Source: JAFGAV01 sp041479055 (lineage in GTDB: Bacteria > Acidobacteriota > Aminicenantia > Aminicenantales > JAFGAV01). Taken from it: a stretch of 64,000 nucleotides of DNA. The notes under the pieces were generated by a model. The model did not search any database and had not been told where the DNA came from. It saw only the letters and a list, made by a program, of their open reading frames with translations. The position numbers were made by a program, and so were the translations under genes. The DNA is taken from positions 682,001-746,000 of the forward strand of contig OY969762.1 in assembly GCA_963702835.1 (NCBI GenBank), written 5' to 3'. Each line of letters starts with the position of its first letter. Position 1 is the stretch's first letter. Of the stretch, positions 1 to 7,773 are shown piece after piece.

Positions 1-2
1 AC

Positions 3-623
3 TCCGGGAAGGTAGCCGCTCCCGATATCCGCTGCATGGCCCTTGTCCTTAAGCGCGGCGGCCTGATGGTGTTCCCCACGGACACGTTCTACGGCTTGGG
101 GGCGGACGGATTTTCCAAGCAGGCCATCCGGCGCATCTATGCCTTGAAGTTGCGGGACATTTCCAAGCCCCTGCTGGTTCTGATCTCAGATGTCGACATG
201 GTCCAGCGGCTGGCCGGGGACATCCCCCCCGTTTTCTGGAAAATCGCCGAAGAGTTCTGGCCGGGCCCGCTGACCATGGTCCTTCAGGCCTCGGCTGCGG
301 TGCCCAGGGAGCTGTGCGGGGGAGGGGAATCGGTGGCCATGAGGCTGCCGGCTGTCTCCTGGCTTCAGGCTCTTGTCCGGGAGACAAGCTGTCCGGTCAT
401 CGCCACGAGCGCCAATGTTTCCGGAGAAGGAGAAATCTCCACGGCGGAGCAGGCCCTTAGAATATTTTCCGGAAAAGTCGAGCTGATCGTGGACGCCGGG
501 CCGACGCCGGGCGGCGCGCCCTCGACCGTTCTCGACCTGACGGCCAGGCCGCCGCGGGTTATTCGCCAGGGCGCCGTCTCCAGGGACAGGCTGGAAAAAT
601 ATCTAGCTGACGATCAGTCCTGA
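3..623 (+). CDS. tsaC: L-threonylcarbamoyladenylate synthase, TsaC/YrdC type (5' end probably outside window)
   Basis: YrdC-fold enzyme that makes threonylcarbamoyl-AMP from Thr, bicarbonate and ATP for the t6A37 modification of ANN-decoding tRNAs. The signature FPTDTFYGLGAD lies near the start, followed by KPLLVLI, FWPGPLTMVL, MRLPA and the Ser/Asn motif ATSANVSGEG. The first ATG is at 36, but the frame is open to the window edge and the upstream codons (VAAPDIR) resemble the usual N-terminus of the family, so the true start is probably just outside. The length fits the single-domain TsaC form without the C-terminal Sua5 domain. Confidence 0.9.
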   Translation, partial: SGKVAAPDIRCMALVLKRGGLMVFPTDTFYGLGADGFSKQAIRRIYALKLRDISKPLLVLISDVDMVQRLAGDIPPVFWKIAEEFWPGPLTMVLQASAAVPRELCGGGESVAMRLPAVSWLQALVRETSCPVIATSANVSGEGEISTAEQALRIFSGKVELIVDAGPTPGGAPSTVLDLTARPPRVIRQGAVSRDRLEKYLADDQS

Positions 624-648
624 AACGGATCATCGTGCCCGACTCAGA

Positions 649-824
649 AAAGGGCTCAACTGATCCTGGGCTATTTGACCTTGGCCCCGGCCGGAATATC
701 GGCATCGTAGAAAGCAATTTTGGCCTTGCCCTGCCACTCGGCGGCCAAAATCATGCCCCTGGATTCGATGCCGCGGATGAGCGCCGGCTTGAGGTTGACG
801 ATGACGGCCAGCTTCTTGCCCATC
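649..824. repeat. Partial duplication of the metG 3' end, copy 1
   Basis: About 176 bp almost identical to 1930-2105, which is the last 50 codons of metG plus about 20 bp past its stop. Differences seen are at 657 (C/T), 712 (G/A) and three positions at the inner edge (815, 818, 822). Both copies have the same orientation and bracket an insert of about 1.1 kb (825-1929). Near identity indicates a recent event, gene conversion, or an assembly duplication. Confidence 0.9.
671..823 (-). CDS. Possible 50-residue small protein: C-terminal half of the MetRS tRNA-binding domain
   Basis: Inside the duplicated metG end, the minus strand reads ATG GGC AAG AAG CTG and then the 50 C-terminal residues of the MetRS EMAPII/Trbp111-like domain, to the same TAG stop. 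A strong Shine-Dalgarno (AAAGGAG) sits 8 nt upstream of the ATG and overlaps the TAA stop of the gene at 838-1707, so coupled translation is possible. It holds only half of an OB fold and may be a non-functional remnant that happens to have good initiation signals. Expression is not shown. Confidence 0.35.
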   Translation of the reverse strand: MGKKLAVIVNLKPALIRGIESRGMILAAEWQGKAKIAFYDADIPAGAKVK

Positions 825-837
825 TTGACAACTCCTT

Positions 838-1707
838 TTAATAGCTGACCTCAGTTTCAACGGTGAAAAATCTGTATTTTTTATAGATGATCTCCGTTTG
901 AGATCTTATGAATTCTTTCCCTCTTTTATTGATATAAGCCTCTTCGATGAATAACCGGCTGGGAAACCGGATGCCATTCTTTTCAACGCTGTATTCTGTG
1001 ACGATGGTGATCCTGGGCTCAGCCTTTAATCTTATGGCCCGCTCTTCAATGTTAGCAAAATCTCTAACAACTTTTGGATTCCATATGATTTTCAAAATGC
1101 TGTAATCTTTCTTTTTGACCCATATCTTACCGCAAAGATAGGAAGGTTCACTTCCGTAAAGAAATTTCTGCTGGTAGGCCGCTTTGGGCACGGCTTCCAA
1201 GATAATCGCTTCTTCTCCATAAAGGATATCTTGGCCGATAATTCTATAGTCATTGATGTAATCGCCGAATTCGTTAAAAAGGTCGGCCGTTCTCAAGAGA
1301 ACAAATTGATGACGAAAAACACTTGTTTCCAGGGATGCGTTTTCCTGGCGGGTTTTTTCGCCGTTTTTTTCCAATAATATTCTCGTCTCTTTTGCTTCCG
1401 AGCCTTTTTTTATCAATTGATAATCATAAACGTACCTGTTGTGGGTCACTAAGGGGAAAAATAAGAATCGGGAATATTCGATCTTCTCTGATATTTCCTC
1501 CAGGCAAACAAAATCGTAAGCGCCTTTTTCCAGCCTCTGGCAATACTGCTTGACTTTTCCCAGTACGGCATACAGCGACATCTGATCAGGGCTTTGTAGC
1601 GAAGAATCATAAGCCCTCCCGCTCCCGCAGAAACTGAACGTGAGAAATGCTAGGAAAGTGATGGTTTGTTCTAGGGAGCAGCGATGTGAACGAATTTTTA
1701 GCCCCAA
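838..1707 (-). CDS. Secreted protein of unknown function (LolA/outer-membrane-lipoprotein-sorting-like)
   Basis: About 289 residues. A hydrophobic N-terminal stretch (TFLAFLTFSFCGSG) looks like a signal peptide; the rest is beta-rich, with a C-terminal pattern (KKKDYSILKIIWNP, ITIVTEYSVEKNGIRFPSRLFIEE) like the LolA/RseB-type lipid-binding fold. No ATG is present: the frame can only begin at TTG 1707 or another rare codon, and it stays open to about 1760. The start is therefore uncertain, and the 5' end could be damaged. Base composition is visibly AT-richer than its neighbours, and it lies between the two copies of the metG 3' end, consistent with insertion. Confidence 0.6.
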   Translation of the reverse strand: MGLKIRSHRCSLEQTITFLAFLTFSFCGSGRAYDSSLQSPDQMSLYAVLGKVKQYCQRLEKGAYDFVCLEEISEKIEYSRFLFFPLVTHNRYVYDYQLIKKGSEAKETRILLEKNGEKTRQENASLETSVFRHQFVLLRTADLFNEFGDYINDYRIIGQDILYGEEAIILEAVPKAAYQQKFLYGSEPSYLCGKIWVKKKDYSILKIIWNPKVVRDFANIEERAIRLKAEPRITIVTEYSVEKNGIRFPSRLFIEEAYINKRGKEFIRSQTEIIYKKYRFFTVETEVSY

Positions 1708-1771
1708 AACCCTGAATCCGACACCCTGCTCAAATATAGATGGGGCAGCTATTTTCTGTCAATGGCCGATC

Positions 1772-1915
1772 GCATCTCCAAACGTGTGATACGTGGGGAG
1801 GGGTGGCACGGCGGAGGGGCTCTCCACCCGCGCGCAGCCTGGCGAGCACGGATGGGGAGGAGCCGTGACAGGACCCCTCCTCTTCTTGAATGCTAGATCA
1901 CACAATTGGAGATGC
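1772..1915. repeat. Hairpin element with 19-bp terminal inverted repeats
   Basis: GCATCTCCAAACGTGTGAT at 1772-1790 and ATCACACAATTGGAGATGC at 1897-1915 are inverted repeats with two mismatches. The G-rich arm after 1790 (GTGGGGAGGGG) and the C-rich arm before 1897 (ACCCCTCCTC) extend the self-complementarity, giving a hairpin-forming unit of about 144 bp with no coding sense. It resembles a MITE or a structured intergenic repeat. It lies upstream of the gene at 838-1707 and just downstream of metG. Confidence 0.6.
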
Positions 1916-1929
1916 TATCTCAATTGCCC

Positions 1930-2105
1930 AAAGGGCTTAACTGATCCTGGGCTATTTGACCTTGGCCCCGGCCGGAATATCGGCATCATAGAAAGCAATT
2001 TTGGCCTTGCCCTGCCACTCGGCGGCCAAAATCATGCCCCTGGATTCGATGCCGCGGATGAGCGCCGGCTTGAGGTTGACGATGACGGCCAGCTTTTTTC
2101 CCGTC
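1930..2105. repeat. Partial duplication of the metG 3' end, copy 2 (within metG)
   Basis: This is the resident copy: the final codons, stop and short 3' flank of metG. See 649-824 for the second copy. The sequences diverge abruptly below 1930 and above 2105. Confidence 0.9.
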
Positions 2106-3934
2106 AGGTCCTCGGGCTTGTAGACGTCGCCCACGCCGGCCACCAGGGTTCTGGTATCCGTGCCCACGTCCACTTCCAGCTTAAGCAGCTTGTCCGTGCC
2201 GGCTACTCGCTCTGCCTTCAGGATGTGGGCCACCCTAAGGTCCATCTTTTTAAATTCGTCGAAGCTGACAAAGTCCATGGTATCCTCCTTGGCTCCTTGG
2301 ACGGGAAGGGCCTTTTTTGATTCCCCGGCTTGGGGCCCCAGCGGCTCGGCCATGACCTCCAGAAAATCCTTGAGGGCCACCCGCGGGAATAGCGGCCTGG
2401 GTTCCTGGATCCTCCGGCCGGGCCACAGCCGGAAGTTTTCGAAGTCCAGCTCGCGGAAGGCCTCCTGCTCCGGCCGCTTCTCCTCGCCCAGCCAAGCCCA
2501 GATCTGGCGCGAGGAGCCGGGCATGACCGGATAGAGGAGATGGCTGATCCCGCGCAAGGCGGCCGCCGCCTGCCGCAGGATGCGGGCCAGCCGGCCGGTC
2601 TTATTTTTATCCTTGGCCATCTTCCAGGGCTCCTGGTCGGCCAGATATTTGTTCACCCTGAAAATGTAGGCCCACACTTCCTCCAAGGCCCGGGTGATGG
2701 CGATTTCCTCGTACAGGGCGCAGACCCGGTCCCGGAGCCGGCCGAAATCCTCGCTCAGCCGGTGATCCTCTTCGGCCTCCGGCCCCGGCTCCGGGAGCGT
2801 CTCCCCGAAGGAGCGCACGATCAAGGTCAAGGTCCTCTGGACGAGGTTGCCCAGGTCGTTGGCCAGGTCGGAGTTCACCCGGTGCAGGAAGGACTCGTCG
2901 GAGTAATTGCCGTCCTGACCGATGGGGATTTCCCTCATCAGGAAATAGCGCAGCGGGTCGGGCCCGAACGTTTTGAGGATCAGGTTGACGTCGAAGACGT
3001 TTCGCCGGGACTTCGACATCTTGGCCCCCCCCATCATCCACCAGCCGTGGCTGAAGACGCAGCGGGGCAGCTCGAAGCGGGCGGCCATGAGGAAGGCCGG
3101 CCAGTACACGGCGTGAAAGCGGAGGATGTCTTTGCCGATGAGATGGATATCGGCCGGCCAGTACTTGGCGAAAAGCTCCGGGTTTTCGTCGTAGCCCACG
3201 CCGGTCAGGTAGTTGTGGAGGGCGTCGAACCAGACATAGATGGTGTGCTTGGGATCGTCGGGGAAGGGGATGCCCCACTCCACCGTGGTCCGGGTGATGC
3301 CCAGGTCGCGCAACCCCTGCCGAACGAAAGTCGTCACCTCGTTCATCCGGCTTTCCGGCCGGACGAACTCAGGGTTCTTCTTGTAGAAGTCGAGCAGCCG
3401 GTCCTGGTAAGCAGACAGTCGGAAATAGTAGCATTCTTCGGCCAGAGGATGGGCGGTCTTGCCGCAGTCGGGGCAGACCTTGGTCCCCTCGGGCTGGGCG
3501 GGAATGTCCTCGGCTAGATAGCATTCATCCGAGACGCAGTACCAGCCGTGGTAAGTGCCCTTGTATATATCGCCCTGCTCTTTGAGCCGCTTGAAGATTT
3601 TCTGCACTCCGCGTTCGTGGGCCGGCATGGTGGTCCGGATGAAAAAGTCGTACTCGATGTCCAAGGCCCGCCAGAGGTCCATGAAGCGGACCACCACCCG
3701 GTCGGCCAGCTCCTTGGGCGGCAGCCCCTTCTCGGCCGCCGCCTTTTGGACTTTCTGGCCGTGCTCATCCGTACCGGTCAGGAAGAAGACATCGTAGCCA
3801 TTGAGCTTCTTGGCCCGGGCCAGGACGTCGGCGATGACCGTAGTATAGGCATGGCCGATGTGGGGGACGTCGTTGACGTAGTAGATGGGGGTGGTGACGT
3901 AAAAGGTCGGCTTCGAATCAGAGCTCTGTGACAC
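1952..3934 (-). CDS. metG: Methionine--tRNA ligase with C-terminal tRNA-binding domain
   Basis: Class I aminoacyl-tRNA synthetase of 660 residues. The HIGH motif is at residues 25-28 (VPHIGHAY) and KMSKS near residue 305 (AKMSKSRRN). Zinc-knuckle cysteines (CVSDEC, CPDCGK) lie in the connective-peptide insertion. The last 110 or so residues form a Trbp111/EMAPII-like OB-fold tRNA-binding domain (DLRVAHILKAERVAGTDKLL). The start overlaps the 3' end of folE by 17 nt, so it is the last gene of the folE-metG part of a minus-strand operon. The final 50 codons are duplicated at 671-823. Confidence 0.97.
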   Translation of the reverse strand: MSQSSDSKPTFYVTTPIYYVNDVPHIGHAYTTVIADVLARAKKLNGYDVFFLTGTDEHGQKVQKAAAEKGLPPKELADRVVVRFMDLWRALDIEYDFFIRTTMPAHERGVQKIFKRLKEQGDIYKGTYHGWYCVSDECYLAEDIPAQPEGTKVCPDCGKTAHPLAEECYYFRLSAYQDRLLDFYKKNPEFVRPESRMNEVTTFVRQGLRDLGITRTTVEWGIPFPDDPKHTIYVWFDALHNYLTGVGYDENPELFAKYWPADIHLIGKDILRFHAVYWPAFLMAARFELPRCVFSHGWWMMGGAKMSKSRRNVFDVNLILKTFGPDPLRYFLMREIPIGQDGNYSDESFLHRVNSDLANDLGNLVQRTLTLIVRSFGETLPEPGPEAEEDHRLSEDFGRLRDRVCALYEEIAITRALEEVWAYIFRVNKYLADQEPWKMAKDKNKTGRLARILRQAAAALRGISHLLYPVMPGSSRQIWAWLGEEKRPEQEAFRELDFENFRLWPGRRIQEPRPLFPRVALKDFLEVMAEPLGPQAGESKKALPVQGAKEDTMDFVSFDEFKKMDLRVAHILKAERVAGTDKLLKLEVDVGTDTRTLVAGVGDVYKPEDLTGKKLAVIVNLKPALIRGIESRGMILAAEWQGKAKIAFYDADIPAGAKVK

Positions 3935-4538
3935 GGCCCGGCCCTCCTCGGATGAGTGAAATGGCTTCGTTGCGGGTGACGCTGGAAGCGCGGAAGGAAC
4001 CGCGGACGGCCGAAGTTACCGTCAGGGACTTGGGCTTGTTGGCCCCCCGCATGGACATGCACATGTGCTCGGCCTCGATGACGACCATCACCCCCAGGGG
4101 CTGGAGGTGGTCCATGATCAGGTCGGCGACCTGCTTGGTCAACCGCTCCTGCACTTGAAGCCTCCTGGAGAAAACATCCACCACCCGGGCGATCTTGCTC
4201 AAACCCACGATCCGGCCGCCCTTGGGGATGTAGGCCACATGGGCCACCCCGGCAAAGGGCAGCAGGTGGTGTTCGCACATGGAGTAGAGGGGGATGTTCT
4301 TGATCAGCACCATCTCATCGTGCTTCTCGCTGTGGATGACCCGCAGGTGGCGGGCTGGGTCCTCGTGCTGGCCGCCCAGGATCTCGGTGAACATGCGGGC
4401 CACGCGCTGGGGGGTGGCCCGCAGCCCGGCGCGCCGGACATCCTCGCCCACGCCCGCCAGGATGAGACGGACCCCTCGCTCTACTTTTTTGAGGTCGGTT
4501 GCGGTTTTGGGGCTCATTCCCGTCCTGTCTTTTTCCAA
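3918..4538 (-). CDS. folE: GTP cyclohydrolase I
   Basis: Converts GTP to 7,8-dihydroneopterin triphosphate, the entry to folate and pterin synthesis. 206 residues, normal for the family. The zinc/active-site motif SMCEHHLLPFAGVAHVAY and the late motif GVMVVIEAEHMCMSMRG, which holds a further Cys/His pair, are both present. The gene overlaps larC by 25 nt at its start and metG by 17 nt at its end, so the three are probably translationally coupled. Confidence 0.97.
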   Translation of the reverse strand: MEKDRTGMSPKTATDLKKVERGVRLILAGVGEDVRRAGLRATPQRVARMFTEILGGQHEDPARHLRVIHSEKHDEMVLIKNIPLYSMCEHHLLPFAGVAHVAYIPKGGRIVGLSKIARVVDVFSRRLQVQERLTKQVADLIMDHLQPLGVMVVIEAEHMCMSMRGANKPKSLTVTSAVRGSFRASSVTRNEAISLIRGGPGRVTEL

Positions 4539-5692
4539 TATTCCTCCACCGCCCGGCGCTGGATCTCCTTCAGCGGAAGGCTTTTTTTCTTAGCCGCCTT
4601 TTGACAGTCGGCGAACTCGGGCTGGGCGGTGACCGTTCGGCCTTCGAGCCGGGAAACCTTGATCGCCACCGGCTCGCCGGCGACCCTGATCTTGGTCAGG
4701 GAGCGGTCGAGGACCCGCCTTTCCACGGGAAAATAGCGGACCCCGATGGACGTCGTTTCCCGGAATACCCCGGCGATAAGGTCTTCTATTTTACCAAGCT
4801 CGGCCAGGAGGGTCAATTTGGAAGCCAGACGGCCCTTTTTCATGACCACCGGGGTCAGGGTGGCGTCCTGGGCGCCGAGCTCCAGGGCTTTGTCCAGAAA
4901 GGCCGCCAGCAGCTGTGGGGATGCGTCGTCGATATTGGCTTCAATGATGTATAACCGCCGGGAGGGTTTCAGCCTCTCCGCCCGGCCATAGAAAACCCGC
5001 AGGATGTTGGAAAAGCCGGGCAGGTCACGGCTTCCCGCGCCATAGCCGATCCGCTCGTAGCAAAGTTCAGGCAGAGAAACGAATTGGTCGGCCAGGGTGG
5101 AGATCAGAGCGGCCCCGGTGGGCGTCACCATTTCCCGATCCACCCAGGCCGAATAAACGGGAATGCCCTTGAGGAGCTCGGCCACGGCCGGCGGGGGAAC
5201 GGGCAGGACGCCGTGGGAGGTCTCGACCCAGCCCGAGCCCACGTTCAAGGGAGAGCTCAGTATCCTTTTAATGCCCAAGCGGTCGAGCAAAAAACAGCAG
5301 CCCAGGACATCGACCAGGGCGTCGTCGGCCCCGGCCTCGTGAAGATGGGCGTCGCGGAAAGGCCGGCCGTGGACCTTGGCCTCGGCCTTAAACAGAGAGG
5401 CGAAAACGGCCAGGGATTTTTCCTTGACCATAGCCGGAAACGGGCTTTTCTTGATCACCCCCTCGACGTCGGCGTATTTTCGGGCGGGCGATTTTTTGCT
5501 CTTCAGGCGAACGTCCACCTTCAGGCCGCTCAGGCCGCCTCTCTGCACGCGGCGGACGCTGAGCTCGACCGGGAGCTTGAGCCGGGCCATGGCCTTTTTA
5601 AATTCTGCGGCCGGAACGCCCAAATCGAGAAGGCCGGCCAGCAGCATGTCGCCGCTCGCGCCGGCCGACCCGTCGATATAGACATATTTCAT
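4514..5692 (-). CDS. larC: Nickel-pincer cofactor nickel insertase LarC
   Basis: 392 residues with the family start YIDGSAGASGDMLLAGLLDL, the HLHEAGADDALVDVLG segment and the C-terminal IIEANIDDASPQLL region. In LarC-family proteins these build a CTP-dependent enzyme that inserts Ni into the pyridinium bis-thiocarboxylate nucleotide used by lactate racemase LarA and relatives. No larA, larB or larE is in this window, so partner genes must lie elsewhere if the pathway is complete. It follows the sirtuin gene by 22 bp and overlaps folE. Confidence 0.92.
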   Translation of the reverse strand: MKYVYIDGSAGASGDMLLAGLLDLGVPAAEFKKAMARLKLPVELSVRRVQRGGLSGLKVDVRLKSKKSPARKYADVEGVIKKSPFPAMVKEKSLAVFASLFKAEAKVHGRPFRDAHLHEAGADDALVDVLGCCFLLDRLGIKRILSSPLNVGSGWVETSHGVLPVPPPAVAELLKGIPVYSAWVDREMVTPTGAALISTLADQFVSLPELCYERIGYGAGSRDLPGFSNILRVFYGRAERLKPSRRLYIIEANIDDASPQLLAAFLDKALELGAQDATLTPVVMKKGRLASKLTLLAELGKIEDLIAGVFRETTSIGVRYFPVERRVLDRSLTKIRVAGEPVAIKVSRLEGRTVTAQPEFADCQKAAKKKSLPLKEIQRRAVEEYWKKTGRE

Positions 5693-5714
5693 CGGTTCGG
5701 TCTCCTTGATTCAG

Positions 5715-6467
5715 TCAGGGCCTCAGTTTTTGGATAAGTTTTTGCTGGATGACGGGCAGGATTTGACCGGCCTTCCCGCGGAAGATAAAGTCGGCCGTGC
5801 GGCTGAGAGGGGTCGGGTCGGGGTTGACCTCGACGATCTTAGCCCCTGAGTCGGCCGCCGCCAGGGGAAGGGAAGCAGCCGGATGGACTATGGCCGAGGT
5901 CCCCACCACGAACATCACGTCACAGGAAGCGCTGCGCCGGAAGGCCTCGTCCAGGACGCGGCCTTCGAGAGCCTCGCCGAACCAGACCACATGCGGCCGG
6001 AGCATGGCCCCGCAGGCCGGACAGAGGGGCGGGAGGGAGTGGAGCGGAACCTCGCGGCTTTCAGTCACCGTCCCCTCCCGGAGGCAGCGCAGCTTCCAGA
6101 TGTTGCCGTGGAGCTCGACTGGATCGCGGGAGCCGGCCCGCTCATGGAGGCCGTCGATGTTCTGGGTAATGAGGCTGAAGGAGGGGAAGACGTCCTGCCA
6201 GGCTGAGATCGTCCGGTGGCCTTCGTTCGGCTCGGCCCGGCCGATGATTCCACGGCGCCAGTCATACCATTCCCAGACGAGCCTGGGATCCCGCTCGAAG
6301 GCCTCGAGGGTGGCCAACTCCTCGGCCCGGAATTGCCTCCACAGGCCCTGCTCGCCGCGGAAGGTGGGGATGCCCGACTCGGCCGAGATGCCGGCGCCGG
6401 TCAAGACCACCACCCGCGTGGTGCGGTCCAGCAGGGCTAGGAGTGGGCCCAGTTCATTTTCGATCAT
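5715..6467 (-). CDS. cobB: NAD-dependent protein deacylase, SIR2/CobB class III
   Basis: 250 residues. NAD-binding motif GAGISAESGIPTFRG, catalytic QNIDGLHERAGS with its general-base His in the following VELHGNIW, and late GTSAIVHPAA. WYDWRRG supplies a Tyr-x-x-Arg pair matching the acyl-recognition pair of SIRT5/CobB-type enzymes, so removal of succinyl or malonyl groups is possible as well as acetyl. The zinc site looks reduced, with RC and CPAC rather than two full CxxC pairs, as in E. coli CobB. It lies 19 bp after the radical SAM gene, probably in one operon. Confidence 0.93.
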   Translation of the reverse strand: MIENELGPLLALLDRTTRVVVLTGAGISAESGIPTFRGEQGLWRQFRAEELATLEAFERDPRLVWEWYDWRRGIIGRAEPNEGHRTISAWQDVFPSFSLITQNIDGLHERAGSRDPVELHGNIWKLRCLREGTVTESREVPLHSLPPLCPACGAMLRPHVVWFGEALEGRVLDEAFRRSASCDVMFVVGTSAIVHPAASLPLAAADSGAKIVEVNPDPTPLSRTADFIFRGKAGQILPVIQQKLIQKLRP

Positions 6468-6486
6468 GCTTGTGCACTGTCCTCCG

Positions 6487-7650
6487 TCAACCCAGCCAGA
6501 CAGGAATATTCAACCGCTCGGCGAGCCGGGAATAGGGCACGCCGGTCAGGTCTTCGCCGAACCGGTCAAAAGCGATCTGGGGCAAAATGAACAGGTCGGG
6601 CCGGATGTCGCGGCGGCCGAGCTCCTCCAAGGCCTTCTCGGCGGCGGCCTCGAAGTCTTTCACCATCAACAAGCCGGCGCAGACGATATTTCCGCCATAG
6701 GTCAAGTTCTTGACCAGCCAGGGATGGTGGTTGTTCGTGACGAAAGGCGCCTGCGATTCCAGGATCTTGGCCGCATTCTCGAAGGCGGCCTCGGAGAACA
6801 ACCACAGCGCATTCTTGTGCTTGGCCTCGGCCGTTCTCTGCATAAAGGCGGCGGGGTGGAAATCCAAGGGCCGGAGCGGGTCGGACATGACCTGGATGTT
6901 TAAGCGAAAAGCTTTCCTCAGGCGTTGGAAGAACCGGCTCAGCTCGGCATAATCCACAGCCAGGTTTTTTTTCAGCTCCTCCCCGGCCAGGTCGCTGTAA
7001 CCCGGAGGATAGACGATGAGATTGCCGATGAAGGGCCGCAGGCTGTTGACCGTCTTTTCGATGTCCTCCCAGCCGACCAGGCTGGGCAGGGGGACGATGA
7101 CCCCCTCGGCCAGGAACTGCTCCTTGGCCAGATGGAAGAAGGACTTGCGGGCCGTTTGATAATCGTTCTGGCCGAGGCCGAAGATCCGGCACCAATGTTC
7201 CGGGTTATCGGAATGGTAGGAGATGGACAGCTTCATCGGCTTGAAGGGTTTCAGCTTTTCGATGAACTCCGGAGTCAGCACCGTGCCGTTGGTGTTGGCC
7301 TGGATGACCTTGCCGGGGATCTTCTGACGGATGAGCTTCAGGATGTCGAAAATCTGGGGATGGCGCAGGGCTTCGCCCTCCGAGACGCGGCCGGGCAGGC
7401 TGTCGCCGATGCGGACCTCGGCCGGCGAGGCGGGGTCGAGCAGGGCGATGCCGCGCTTGACGTCTTCCAGGGGACGGAAGCCCTCCCGAAAGATGGGGAA
7501 GGGGTTCATGTCGTTGGAGCAGAAGAAGCAGTGGCCGTTGCACACCGAGGCGATGGGGAGCTGGTTGGTGTATCCGCCCGCCAGCGTCTCATACAGGAAC
7601 TTGCTGACCTTCATCTCGTGCATGTCGGGCCTCCCGGCCGAATATGTCAC
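6487..7650 (-). CDS. Radical SAM protein of unknown function
   Basis: 387 residues. A CxxxCxxC cluster motif (CNGHCFFC) near residue 38 identifies the radical SAM [4Fe-4S] site, followed by a TIM-barrel pattern (VRIGDSLPGRVSEGEALRHP, KVIQANTNGTVL, MKLSISYHSDN). The C-terminal third has no motif I recognise. A second ATG ten codons in (MHEMKV) is an alternative start. It is the first gene of a minus-strand run leading to the sirtuin, larC, folE and metG. No substrate can be proposed from sequence alone; the larC neighbourhood makes cofactor chemistry conceivable but unproven. Confidence 0.8.
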   Translation of the reverse strand: MTYSAGRPDMHEMKVSKFLYETLAGGYTNQLPIASVCNGHCFFCSNDMNPFPIFREGFRPLEDVKRGIALLDPASPAEVRIGDSLPGRVSEGEALRHPQIFDILKLIRQKIPGKVIQANTNGTVLTPEFIEKLKPFKPMKLSISYHSDNPEHWCRIFGLGQNDYQTARKSFFHLAKEQFLAEGVIVPLPSLVGWEDIEKTVNSLRPFIGNLIVYPPGYSDLAGEELKKNLAVDYAELSRFFQRLRKAFRLNIQVMSDPLRPLDFHPAAFMQRTAEAKHKNALWLFSEAAFENAAKILESQAPFVTNNHHPWLVKNLTYGGNIVCAGLLMVKDFEAAAEKALEELGRRDIRPDLFILPQIAFDRFGEDLTGVPYSRLAERLNIPVWLG

Positions 7651-7773
7651 CCTATTATTCCCGGTTTGCGCCTCCGGTTCAAGACGGAAGGGAAGGAAGG
7701 TTAGAGATTGACCCTTATGAATCGGATGCTTTCAGCCGGCTCGGCCAGAGCACTATTTCTAAATGACTCTCCC

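Noticed and set aside
1793..2320. Plus-strand open frame across the metG 3' end and its plus-strand partner at 635-841
   Set aside because: They are antisense to metG and its duplicate; composition is that of a GC-rich shadow frame and there is no ribosome site.
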